Assembly: GCA_035610365.1 (NCBI GenBank)
Contig: CM069432.1
Location: 230,848,532-230,912,531 of the forward strand
Length of the DNA: 64,000 bases
Direction: 5' to 3'
From: Aquatica leii
Taxonomy: Eukaryota; Arthropoda; Insecta; Coleoptera; Lampyridae
Position numbers and translations under genes: made by a program. Shown in pieces: positions 33,716 to 45,959 of this stretch (the stretch's first letter is position 1; every line of letters begins with the position of its first letter). Below the pieces are notes generated by a model. It was not told the origin of the DNA, made no database searches, and saw only the letters and a list, made by a program, of their open reading frames with translations.

Positions 33716-35879
33716 AAACAGAATGCAGACGAGTGACTTTTTTCATACTAAAATTAATCATTCGATAGGGTAACATTTTAAATTTTTTTGTTTAATCATT
33801 AAAAAATACTTTTTAATAAGAGCATGTAATTTTTAACCGAACATCGTCATTCGCCTAGCAAGTACGTTTAAGACAAAATACTAAAAATTTAATTGGCAAT
33901 AAGAAACGATAATTACCAAACTATTTACAACAGGTAATAAACTTACGTAACGCGTAACACAAATACTTGAAGTATTTATTGATTTTGCATAATAAATAAT
34001 GTTTCTGAAGTTGCAATTAATTGTATACACTTGAACTCTGACAATTAATTACTTAAAACGAGTAGCCCCCTACATACTTTCTTATTTTATACATTTTTTG
34101 TGCATAAAGTTAAAATTGATAATGTTTGTCGTTTGGTTTGTAAAGGAAATGTTTAGCAACATAATGGAAATTTTGATAAATGACGTAATAAATACAATTG
34201 ATTCAAATTTTACTATCTGAAATATAATAAATTTTTGTGTAAAGATAATACATACAATATAAGAATGTGAAAGGCAACTTACGACTACAAAAGAACAGAT
34301 ATCACAAATAATCTCTACAATGAAAATATGCAAATGCACGCCGCATAAAGGAAGGCCATTAAGATGTAAATTATGTAAATAACTTAGACACGAGCTTTCT
34401 GTGTTAATTCAAAAAAAAGTAATAGATAACAATACATTCGATTACAAAAAATTTCTATCGGCGTTAAATATTTACCAGAAATGGTAAAAGAAACGAATTT
34501 TTTTATATTTAAGGATTAAAAATAATTATTTTGTGACGAAACAGGTATTGTCTTAATATTTCTTAAATTAAAATATTGCATTTAAAAAAGTTTAGTATTG
34601 TAAGTAGATACTTTTTATATATCAGAAAAACGTATTTTTATATATTAATCGTCTATATATCATGCACAATACGCAAATAATTTAAAAAAGATTATTTTTT
34701 ACTGACGGAATCAATGCTAAAATGACATTCGATTTAAAACACACAAATAATAATAAAAATAACAGTGAATTAAAATCTTAATTTTTAAATTAAGCATTTT
34801 TTTTGGTAAGTTATTTATTGTCAAAAATTATCTAGCAGACTGTTATTACACATAGTATCTAAGCTTATTTACGTTGTAATGCGATTGAGGTTATTTATTT
34901 GCACATGCCTCTGAGGGGTTAATAAAACCGAATAATAAATTATGGTAATCATGCTATTAATTGTTATTAAATTAAATTCTATTAAAAACATTGTTATTTA
35001 ACTAAATTTTGTTAATTATCATTGTTTATCTACATTTGTAAATTATGGATTTAGTTAATAATTTAACAATTGACAACATTAATTTAAAAAAACCTGTTAT
35101 TATGGGAACATAATTTTTTATATTTGCATATATTCCACAGATTACCTTAAAATAATGTCAATATTAATTTACAAAACGTTATGTCACTAAAGTTTACTTT
35201 ATTATCTTATTTTCACTTTTATCTTCAGCTGTCACTGTTATTCCGTTAATAACTTCTAATTAAACAACAAAGTGTGACACACTTAATTAAAAAATATTAC
35301 ACACTAAAGTTATTGTTGTAAGTGTAAATTAATAATTATTGTATATCTACAAAAATTATCAAGAGTAATGAAAATCTTTGAAAAGTTCAAGTGTCTTATT
35401 ACAGTAGCACAATTTAATTTTTTTGTGCTAAAATAAGCACAAACCTATCTCTTTAGATTAGAATAACCCAGACTTTTCCAAGTCGCAGTTATTAAAACCC
35501 GTTCTTGCTTTTGTGACTATTTTTTTACATTTCAACTTCTTTATAAATGTTTTCGTTCTTGTTTTATTTTTTTTGTTTATTATTTTTATATATGTATTGT
35601 AAGTTGCAATAGAAATTGCTAATTTAAAACATACGACAGACGGTAAGATAGCCAGTGGCATTGCCATATGGACCAGTCGTTTGAGTCTGTTTTACAAAAC
35701 TTTAACTTTTCGAGAAATTCTTACAAAACAACACAAAAAACAACAACCACTTTAAAGGCACAATTTACACAGGTGCCAAACAAGTACGACTCTTCTACTT
35801 CCTACATCGATTCACAAGTAAGTTGTAGCTCGAAGCATAAGCCTTCCTCTGATTCTTCTAGCACTCTATTTTAAGCAAC
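33716..35879. other. AT-rich stretch with no recognised gene
   Basis: A 68-codon plus-strand frame (35668-35874), rich in Ser/Thr/Lys, lies next to the LINE end at 35880 but shows no known motif. Nothing else is supportable. Confidence 0.45.
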
Positions 35880-36617
35880 CTCTATTAATTTCAGTCCTGT
35901 GACCCTTTTGATGTAGTTGTTCCATAGTGTAATCTTCTTCGTTTTCCTTCTCATGGTCTTCATCTAATCATTTTGTTCTGGTAACATGTCTAACATTTTT
36001 CCGTTTTAAGCTTGTTACTGTTTGTATTATATCGGTGAATTTTGTTCTTTGTCTGATCCACTCATTCGTCTTTTTGCTTCTTAGTTATATGCCCAGCTTG
36101 TAATTTTCGTGTTATTCTTTGTGTGACAGTCCATGTCTGCACCTCGTATGTCAAAACTAATAGTATGCATTGTGCAAATATTCTTGTCTTGAGGTATTGT
36201 AGGATTTTTTTATATTTTAGTATATATCCTAGTTTCCTGAAGGCCGCACAGCCTGATCTCAGTCGTTTTTTGGTTTTACGTCTTTATTTTGTTTTCCTAT
36301 TATGAACTTTTGTTCCAGATACACATATTCTTTGACATTTTTTATTTGCGTTCCATTAACTGTTGTTTATATCTGCCGTGAACTCATTATTTTTGTTTTA
36401 TCATTTTCATTTTCAATCTAACCTTTACTGTTACTTTTTTAGGTCTGTAAGCATCTTCTTTAGGTTTTCTTTAGTCTCGGCGATCATAACGATGTCACCT
36501 ACAAATCTAAGATGTAATAGCGTTTTACCATTGATGTTGATATCGACATTTACCTTTCTAATCTATTGAAAATGCTTTCCAGCGATAGGGCAAAAAGTTT
36601 GGGCGATGTATCGCCTT

Positions 36618-36651
36618 GTCTTCTTCTTCTTTTTCTTCTTCTTCTTCTTCT
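36618..36651 (+). repeat. TTC microsatellite
   Basis: An imperfect (TTC)n run of about 34 bases inside the RT region of the LINE relic. It has probably grown since the element died. Confidence 0.8.
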
Positions 36652-37349
36652 CATATGTATCTGTACATGAATCTTGGTGTAGTCTTATTGTCAATTTTGT
36701 TTTTTTATATATATTTTCTATATGTTTTACGGCGGTGGTCTATGCGTGCATGCAAATGCCATATATAGTAAGAAGTTGTGTTCTATTCTTTTTTTTTATG
36801 AAGACGTTATCGTTAATAAGTGGTCTGACGTGCTATAATTTTTCTAAATGCTGTTTGTCCTACCAGTTGGTAGTAGTCTAGTTTTGTTTCCAATCTGTTT
36901 ACGATTATTCGTATAAATAAATTGTATACTTGTGACAAGAGGCTGATCGGTCGGTAGTTTTTCAGGTTTGCACTGTCTGTTTTCTTGAAAAGTGTTACTA
37001 GTTAGATTTTTTTAGTTTTTAGGTATATCTTGTTTTTCTAGCCATAAGTTAGATAACTGTTTTAGGTTTGTTATCACTATTGATTATCGTTCCTTGATGA
37101 TCTCAGCTACGATATTGTCTTCCCCATGTCTTTAAGGTTCTCATGGCATACGTAATATCTTCTTTGTTTATTTCTAAAATCTCTTTTGATCCTACGTTCA
37201 CTAACCTCGTATTTACTGCTGTTGAGGCTTTTTTTTTAAATTTTTGTATCATATAGGTTTCCATAATATCTCTCAGCAATTTCTGTCATGTTCCCTGTTT
37301 CTCTGCTATCTACATTTTTCAGCGCCAGGGGTTGATGTTTTTTTTCTTC

Positions 37350-38490
37350 TTCTTAGGTATTTCATATTTTTACTTTCCTATAGGTAAGGAAAGTATAGAG
37401 ATCGTAATTTTATGGCAAAAATGTTTTTGCAGAATTTTAAGTTTCACGGTCTCCTGAACTAGAAAAACGTATTTTTGACAAAAAAGTAACTTGAAATTTG
37501 GTATGGAGCTGGCGTTTCATATTCTCTCGGTTCTATTAAAAGATGGGTCTGATAAAGAAACTGGAAGTAGGTGTATCCGTATTATTTTTAACAGTTTTTC
37601 TTATATAAATTTGTACGTATGTAAATTGTTCAAATTATTTTTACAGTTTCTTATAGAGATAATTTTTCTTAACAATTATTTATTTAAAGAAAAAGATTTT
37701 TTAAAATTAACAGCTTGTTTAGATATTTTATTTGTAATTTTAAGTAAATTCCATATAAATCTAGGTTCGAATTCTGCCTGCGACGATTTTTTTTAGAAAA
37801 AAAATTTATATCTTAAAGGATAAGCAAAATACGTTAAAAATAACAATTTTTCTCTAAATTCTTTTGACTTGGGTGTTTTTCTCCAATTTGGAAATAAAAA
37901 ATATGTGGGAATTTTTTATACAAAAGTCGTGTAGTAACCACGCCAGTTTTTTTTCAATTACATTTTATGCCATTGACAGTGCTATAGTTTTATATTAACA
38001 AATGATGTGATCCACATGAGTGAAATACGATGGCAGAGCCACATCATAATATAAATTTACTATGCATAAATATTAGTATGTAAATGCCCATGCAGATGGA
38101 AACGTTAAACGCTGATTTTAAACGCGTGTAATTTAAATAAGTTTCAATCTAAACCGCGGGCCAAAATCACATCGTATAAACCTTGTAAGGTAACAATGTC
38201 AATGCAAATGTGAAAATGCTACCAGAGTGAACCACTGGACGGCCGTTTCGTCTTTTTTGTTGATATAAAGCTATAGGACTGTCAAAGTATTTGTAGAAAC
38301 AAGCCTCAAAAAGACAAAACGGCCGTCCAGTAGTTCAGTCTGGTGGAATTTTAACATTTGCATTGACGTTGTTACATTACAGTGTTTATACGTTGTGATT
38401 GGAATTACGTGGGTATAAAATCAGTTTTCAACGTTTCTATCTTTATAGCCATTTACACACGTCCTTTATTATGTTTTTAGATATCGATAG
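37350..38490. mobile_element. fold-back repeat inserted in the LINE, copy 1
   Basis: The LINE endonuclease and RT pieces are separated by about 1.1 kb of unrelated DNA. It opens with ACTTTCCTATAGGTAAGGAAAGT (37370-37392, an inverted repeat) and ends in a large stem-loop region. Arms at about 38098-38260 and 38300-38443 are inverted copies of each other, sharing TGTCAATGCAAATGT, CTGGACGGCCGTTT and GTCTTTTT. No protein motif is visible. The outer borders and any target duplication are uncertain. A related but shorter copy lies at 42930-43170. Confidence 0.55.
38098..38443. repeat. inverted repeat, arms about 150 bp, GACGGCCGT core
   Basis: The left arm contains ACAATGTCAATGCAAATGTG and CCACTGGACGGCCGTTTCGT (38235-38254 region). 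The right arm carries the reverse complements (ACGGCCGTCCAGTAGTTCAG at about 38320-38339; ACATTTGCATTGACGTTGTT). A spacer of about 45 bases (GATATAAAGCTATAGGACTG) separates them. By eye the arms match at roughly three quarters of positions. Single-stranded, it would fold into a long hairpin. Confidence 0.7.
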
Positions 38491-38984
38491 ATTAAAATCA
38501 ATTTCGTTTGCAGTGTTTTCGTCAGGACTGATCCACCTCCATTTTCTTTGGTGTTTTTTTTGTTGAAAAACGTATTCATAGCGTACATATTTTGTTTTTC
38601 TAGAAAATTCATGTCTCCTCTTGGGTTTGTACGTCGAGACTATAGTTTTCTATGTATTCTTGACTTTGTTATAGTCTTTGTCCGAACATAGCGTGAAATC
38701 CCTCATGACTATGTCTTCTTTACGTATGTTTTTTTTTTCCTGTTTCTATGTCTTTGTATAAGAGTTCTACCTCTTCGTCGTCATGCGTCGATGTTGGTGC
38801 ATAAGAAACCGTTAGAACAAACTTATAATAGATTCTGTAAAAAAAAACCAAGGAGTGAAGAAATACACAAGTACAGAATAGAATGTTTAAAAATAGAAGA
38901 AAGTTATGATTATTAATAGAGCAACAAACTATACAAAAAATTCATAAGATTAAAAAAAAGCTCTAAATATGATTTAATTAAAAG

Positions 38985-39640
38985 AATATAGAACCTAAAT
39001 TCCAATAGTTCAGTAAGTTTAGTTAGATAGTTTTAGTCTAAACTTAGTTTTTTTGTTTGAGTACTGAACTGTAGGAACGACGCAATCCGGTTTAAATTAT
39101 TCCCAAACTTTTCTTCGAACATACACAGCTCCAGGAGTACCAAAAAGCTTTAAAAAATTGAATGAAATTAAAGTTAGCGTTGTCTTGCGTTTTATTTTGA
39201 TTTTTCGTGAATTTAGAAAGAACTTTTTCTCAGTCATTGTGCGTTCAATTTTTGTTCTATTGCTCACCGTTTCCTAAAAAGCCACAGTTTTTTGCGAGAT
39301 TTACAACCCCTTAAACTAACTTTATTTAGTCGTCTCCTGATAGTCCTTGCTGAAATTGATGGTCCTCCACTTGCAACAACATAGGTAGATAATTGAGACG
39401 ACGTCAGACAACGATTTCGCGGTGCACCAGCCGGTCTTCTTTAAAGATTATTTTCCGTCTTCTACTAGTTCAAGATTTACTTTTGTATAAACCAGTCTTT
39501 TTTAAACGTTTTACAGCATTTCTAACTTCATGACTCAAACATTTAACTTTTTTACTAATTTCAGTAACACTAAATCCTTCATTATGACTAAAAATAATAT
39601 TTGCTTTTTAGACTTCCGTTGAATCGTGATTTTTCGACGT
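38985..39640 (-). pseudogene. Tc1-like transposase relic
   Basis: The minus strand starts near 39640 with KTSKNHDSTEV, then NIIFSHNEGFSVTEISKKV (first helix-turn-helix) and KTGLYKSKS. A second frame reads RRPAGAPRNRCLTSSQLSTY (the GRPRK linker and second HTH) and GPSISARTIRRRLNKVSLRG. A third reads FGTPGAVYVRRKVWE and FKPDCVVPTVQYS, matching the FSDES...VRR..GE.F.P.C..PTVKFGGG region after the first catalytic Asp. The sequence ends there, so the second half of the catalytic domain is missing. At least four breaks. Confidence 0.65.
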
Positions 39641-40329
39641 TTTAAAATTATGTCTACACAGTCTTACACTAACAAATAATCTTATTTGAAAACCAGGATG
39701 GAATAATACAGGTATATAAAATCTTGAGCTTACGCGGTTATTTTGTTTATTATTATAAGCGACTTTCGGCTTAGACCGCGTCGTAGTTAAACACCTAAAC
39801 TTTTTGGGCTTGGTCCTAGTCTCTCCTTGAGAGTCAGAACAAGAAGTAAAACTTGGCCTTTGCCGTATTGTCATTCGTAAACCCAAGCAAACTGACGTTT
39901 TGCAAGACATTGCAGCTTGCATCTTCAGTGTGGTCACATGTCACATGTCACATTTCTGCCACACTATTCATTTAGCATACATCAAAAGACTGTGATGGAA
40001 TATATATGATCATGTGTTATCCACACTCTCAATTACTTTTTTTTTCTTTGACAGTCATTGATACTGCATAATTTTTAACTTTTGTATTATGTTTAAGACA
40101 AATTATACATTTTAATACGCGAACACTTGCTTCTTCTTTTATCTGTACATAAACGATCTTTTCATCACCATAACTTTGTCTTGATGAGTTGAAGAAAATG
40201 CGAGAACATAAAAATCTGGTTTCTTATAGCATCAATGTGTAGTAATATGCTATTATCAGTTTTTACAAACCAGGATTAGTTTGATTTAAAGATAGAGCTT
40301 ATTCTTATAAATAATTAATTCTAACATAA

Positions 40330-40500
40330 TTTAAAAAATCCACTGACAGCAACCTCTTTGTCCGTCTGTCTTGAATGATAACACCGTACTATAGAGGATT
40401 GGTTACGGTTAAGACGATAAGAAATTTCTTGGAATGAAAAACCACGTTCACGTAAACTAAACTGCGACCTCTGCCGAATTCACGCAAAAAAGAGCACAAA
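40330..40500 (-). pseudogene. Tc1/Tc3-like helix-turn-helix fragment
   Basis: The minus strand reads RQRSQFSLRERGFSFQEISY and RLNRNQSSIVRCYH, resembling the first DNA-binding helices of Tc1/Tc3 transposases (R..I..L...G.S...IA..L.R..S.V.R...). It is too short for a firm call. It is separate from the relic at 38985-39640, which has its own N-terminus. Confidence 0.4.
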
Positions 40501-40509
40501 AACAAAAAA

Positions 40510-42925
40510 ATTGCAACCAAAAACAATACCAAAATTGATGACCGATCATTACGATTGTTACTAGATTATTTTGAATTTTAATCAATTACTATCTTTCACT
40601 AATTAAACATTTTTCCAAGTTTGGTCCAAAAACTAAAACAGTTGTTTATATAATGATATTCTTTTAGATTTTTTAACAAAGTTATGCTTAGCAAAATTGT
40701 GCTGTTACTTGAGGTATTAACAGTTCTATTTGGTTTATGTAAATCGAAAATGAGATTTTTTTAAGAAACAGATAAGTGTATAAAACAGCCTTTTAGTAAC
40801 GTCATGTTAATAAGACATCAGTATTAAAAAAAATTATAACCATAAATGAATTAATATTTTCAAGTAATATCTACAATGTTATCTTAATTAAACCAAAACT
40901 TATAGTTTGAAAAAAAATTATGTATTACTAAAATAAAGAAACAAAGTCAATGGTTAACGTTTTTAAAAAATTAAAAAGCTAAATTAGTAGTAAAAATAAA
41001 GTTTTATTTTTGACATGCACATATTTAAAATTTAATCGTTTTGTATAATAAATAAATAAAACTAAAAACTATTTTATTATATTTAAGTAATAAACTAATG
41101 TTTTTATAAACTATTTAGAACGTTCAAACCTTTTTTTTAAATTTTAGTAGATTTTGTTTAACCTTTCTAACTATTAGCTATACTTAAAACGTGTCAAATC
41201 CACAAGTCTGACAAAATTAATAACCTGCTTTAAGAAAAAAGAACCGTTAATTGTCTTAATTCTAACAAAAAGTTTCAAAATTACTTTTATTTTATAAATT
41301 ATTTTGAAATTTATATTGTAAATCAAAGTTAATTTTTTTTATATAAAGAATACAATATTATAAATTAATTATAATTGTTATGCAAATTTAAAACGTTTAC
41401 TTTACAATCATTGTAAATTGATTAATTTTCGTTGATATAAATTTAAGAGAATATGTAAATAACACCTGTTTTTTAAGTTATATATTATGAAAATGTTCGA
41501 GCTCGTCTCAAATTACATTTTTTCGTCACTAATTTATTTTTGATTTTATCCTTACTAGTTTTATTAGACACATTTCTAATGTAATAACGTATTCTTTCTG
41601 GTATTTACATTGCTTTTATGCTGTTTTCGGTATATAAAAATATTTATTTAATATAAAAAATGTTGACAGTAACTTTATATAAACCATACTTAATTAGGTA
41701 GTAGGTGCCATATTTCTATCTGCAATACTACATTTTTCTAATAAAACTTAAAGTCGTATTATTTAGTTGTTATTAATTTTTAACAATAATTAGATAATAC
41801 TCTAAAAAGTCTAGTTTTTGATGTGTTGTTGTTTCTAAAAACAATTTTAACTAAAAGTGAAAATGTAATCATTTTTTTGTATTTAATTTTATAATTAATT
41901 ATTATTTCTTCAATTTTTTTTTGTTGAAATGCGGAAATATAACTCAAAAGTTGCTTGTAACAATACTATTTTCAATTTTATTTAGTACTACTTAATATAA
42001 GTAAATAACAACATATTAATGTATTTTAACATGGCCACAGCTTTAGTTGTATAGCGTAGCTTAAGAAAAGATTAATATCAACGATGATGTTCATTGGCAT
42101 ACATAGAAACAACGTACTTAATATAATAATACTAATAATTCAAGTAATATTTACAAAAATCTTATTTCTCAAATTGTAAGTTAAATATTAAGAAGTTTCT
42201 CACGCTCACGATTGCTTTATTCACATATTTCATTAACATTATCTCTAATTCACCATGACATCTAAATTCTTAATTATCCACTTTATATGTTTATTGTTTG
42301 TTTAATTGTTAAGTGTTAACTGTAATTGTACAATTAAATATTTATTTTATATCTACTGCTTGCTCTGTTAGAAATATTTACTTTTATTTGTTTTATTCTG
42401 GTTTTTACGTTTAATGAATGATTATTAAAGTTATTGTTAATTAGTTGTCATTATCCAAAATGTGGCCTTAAATAAACTTGAAAATGTCGTATATGCAGCT
42501 CAAAACGTTGCTATATGATTTTTGTGCTTCTCTCAAGTTAAACGTTTTTATTTATGTTTTTTTTTAATTCTGAGTTTACTGTTTGTTTTTTTTAAATTTT
42601 TGTTTTTTCATTTATTGTTTATTGTGTGTGATATATATCTAAAATTAAAAAAATAGCGTGTTAAAATATAAAAAACTAGTACATCTCAGCTGCAATAAAA
42701 ATATTTTGAAGTGTATTATAATACATGAAAAATTATCTAAAACATGTTAGGTTGATTTACCGGTAACTTAAGACAAACAGCGAGCTCAATATTCTAGAGA
42801 AAGGGTCGCAGGTGATACTCGGTGTGCTAATCATAAACCTATTAAAAAAAAACGCCAAAACGGGGAAAACTAGTATTTACAGATCCCCTAGTAACGTACA
42901 CTAAGAGATGGGTTTGCTAATGGTT
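40510..42925. other. AT-rich stretch with no recognised feature
   Basis: No coding motif or clear repeat. Short GC-richer text near 42760-42900 may belong to the left part of the fold-back copy that follows. Confidence 0.5.
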
Positions 42926-42929
42926 ATCA

Positions 42930-43170
42930 TACTTGAATATAAAGCTATAAGGTGTGTCGATGCAATTGTGGGAATTACATTAGAAAGACGGCCGTCCAGT
43001 TGTTCCCTCTGATGGCGTTTGCACAATTGCATTGAGATTGCTTTTTCCCTAATGTCTTTTTATGTTGTGGTTTTATTCCGCACATTTATTCAAAATTTTA
43101 ATGAATTGTGCGGGTTTAAAATCAACTTACAATGTTACCATCGTTATAGCTATTTACAGTTATGCGTAGT
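42930..43170 (+). repeat. fold-back repeat family, copy 2 (partial)
   Basis: ATATAAAGCTATAAGG, AAAGACGGCCGTCCAGTTGT, TTGCACAATTGCATTGAGAT and TCGTTATAGCTATTTACA appear in the same order as in the centre and right arm of copy 1 (38261-38455). The left arm is missing. A further 400 bases downstream include the minus-free plus-strand text LLAEYPNHRGKIVRLLAS (about 43545-43600), which looks protein-derived but which I cannot assign. Confidence 0.5.
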
Positions 43171-45959
43171 ATGTAAGCTTATGCACGACGATTATGTGCC
43201 TAACTTTGGCTTTGATTATATTCAAAATGATCGAAGAAACTTGACGGGTGTCATGTGAGCGTACTCAAGAACAAATTGCGTTACATAAGCTTAAAGATGA
43301 TTTAAAAGCTACGATTAAAAATGAAATGAATTAGTATGATCTACAGTTTGATTAAATAAAATAAGTAATACGGCGAATTCCAAATAAACACATGTTGAAG
43401 GCTGACTATTAATTATACAATTGAATACAATTAAGAAATTATACGATACTTTAGAAGGAAGAAAAAGCCATCTTTTGTCACCCCTGGTTTTATAGATAAG
43501 AAAGATTCCACATATGTTAATCCTTTGACTCAGCTCGTAAGGATTTATTAGCTGAATATCCCAATCACCGAGGAAAAATCGTTAGGTTATTAGCATCATA
43601 GAACAAAGGTGTTACAGATCTAGAATTCAGAATAGCTTTGATTTGAACAATAATGTCAGTCAGTCAGTTTTTCAAATGTTATTTTGCAATAATTTTCTTT
43701 ATATGTAACTTAGCTATTTTAACCTTTAATTCCCAAAGCCCCCAAAATGCGACGACCTTGGCGGAATAAATCACTATTCATTCCTGTTTGCATGTAAATA
43801 ATTTTTTAATTCTGAATCGGTCAAAAGCGATATTATACGTTTCAGTTTACGATTCGCCTCAACAAAATTACTTTCATTATCATCAAATATTTATTTACAT
43901 ATTGATACAATTATTTTAAAGTATTTAAAAATGATCAAGAAAGGACCAGCGTATGAAATTCCAATATTTAAAAATGATCTCCCGGGCACAACTCGTTCTA
44001 AAGACAATAACCCAATTGTAGCTGAATGATTATCTTTTAGTGCGACACTTGTGCAAGGTTTTTTTACCAGTAAAATTTTGTTCGCACAGCCGCTAATGTA
44101 TCTTCTACTACGGTTTAACGTTGTTAAAATGGGCGAAGATGACAATAGTATAAAGAATTTTTGATAATAATTAATGCTTGCGTTTAACAGTCTTCCTCTT
44201 ACTCTACGCCTGAATTGGAATGGATTAAATGAATTTAACCAACTGCCTATTGTCTTTGATATACTTAATGAATTAATTTTGTTTGAAAAATCTTGTAAAT
44301 GGGCCCGACGTATTAACGTAAACATAGCTTTTTCTAATTCATCTATTTGTAATCCTTTTAAAATTTTCTTTTATATTTATGTAGTTACATTTATTGCAAA
44401 CCTTAACATATAAACTATGAAGGAATAAATATTTAACAGAAATATCGTCGTCGGTAACTAAAATCAATATTTTCCTTTCAAGAATGTCACTCACATTTAA
44501 AAGAAGTTACCTTTTGTTATGAGCCAGTCCGGTTCCGACAACCATATTTCTAAATGCTCTGAACTAACTCCGCGCGACATCAAATCAGCAGGGTTTTCGG
44601 AAAATATGACGTGACCATACTCTTTCGGATTACTAAGAACTTGAATTTTCGATACCCTATTTGTCACGAACACGTAGCAATTATTTGGATTTGAGAATAT
44701 CCATTCGAATACAATTGTTGAATCGCACCAATACCTTCCCTCAGAAATTTTAAATGTTATTGAGCGCAATACCTTATTTATTAGTTCAGCTAATGGAATT
44801 ACTCCACACAACTGTAATTCCGGGAGCGTAATTTTCTTAATAGAAACCACACGTGATTTTGTACATAACAGTACGTAACTTCTCCCATCCGCGTCAACTG
44901 TGCGCAAATAAACGCAACAACCATATGCTGCTTTGGACGCGTTACAAAATTCTTGTATTTCTGCCGTTATCTAATACTTTATTGTTGCTTGCTTAGGTAT
45001 CCCAATCGTTTCTAACAAACTTATTAAATTTCTACATCCTTTGTAAAATTAGATCGGGATTAATAGTTTTTCGCCCAACTACACCCAAAAAATCAAACAT
45101 TTAGACCATAATAACTGATAAAATAATTCCTTTTTGTTAATGATTTATTACAACCTTGCAATCCAAACAAATATTTAAGTAGGTCTAACCTGGAATTTCA
45201 TAAAACTACTAACGGTTTCTTTTCCATATCTGAATCTAATATATTAAATTGATTGATTTTTAAGTTTAATTGCTGAGTCGATTGTATATTTGTGCCCGTT
45301 ACTAAGCCATCCATAGAAAAATCTCACACACTTATTTGATCTGCTTCCGGAAACGTTTGTCTTGCCTGTGCAGGTGCAGTTCATGAAGGCATCTAGTTGC
45401 TAAACATAAAGTTGGTACAATGCTGTACGTTCACGAATGTAATCTATAATGAGGAATTGGTTGATCTGATTCATACCAAAATACAATTCTTTCTAAATCT
45501 TATTGACTTGAGTTAACGTTGACTTGCCGGTACATTTTACTGATGTGATTACATAATTATGGGTTCTAAAACGCAATAAAGTCAAAAATAAATAATCATA
45601 TGTACAATGACCTGTCGTTCAACAAATAACTAGACGATGTTTTAGCCAAAGCGTTGAATACCACCCACGATTTTGTGGTCAGACTAATACTATATACAGC
45701 AGATAGAATATTTCAGTAGGTGCTTCCTCTGGTTTTCTTATTTCTGTCATGTAACCTAAACTTTAGTACTCTGATACGAATTCGTTACAGTGTCCTTTTA
45801 AGACCGAATCTCAACAGTTTTTTTCTCTAACGCATCGAACTTCTTAATCGCATTTGTTAACGAGTTACCTAAAGGCACTGTTTTATTTTACGCGGCAATT
45901 CTACTGTAAATCTTTTATTTTGATCACGTTTGATAATATTTACAAATTTTTACATTGAT

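Larger units (their letters stand above)
35880..38830 (-). mobile_element. RTE-like LINE (endonuclease and reverse transcriptase), decayed and interrupted
   Basis: The minus strand carries, in order, an endonuclease piece at about 38830-38500 (SYAPTSTHDDEEVELLYKDI, like YAPT..DDEE.E.FY..L of APE-type nucleases), a pre-RT linker (LKNVDSRETGNMTEIAERYY at about 37330-37260), RT pieces at about 36610-36440 (RQGDTSPKLFALSLESIF; LRFVGDIVMIAETKENLKKM, where the family has the FADD catalytic box), and a C-terminal part at about 36120-35890 (KQKDEWIRQRTKFTDIIQTV, LWNNYIKRVTGLKLIEVA). The order and motifs fit the RTE-type endonuclease-reverse transcriptase common in insects. A repeat at 37350-38490 splits it. 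The catalytic box reads FVGD instead of FADD, and stops and shifts are many, so it is old. Confidence 0.7.

Noticed and set aside
39608-39937. 109-codon minus-strand frame upstream of the Tc1-like relic
   Set aside because: Only its last few codons join the Tc1-like N-terminus; the rest has no family similarity that I recognise and probably lies outside the transposase.
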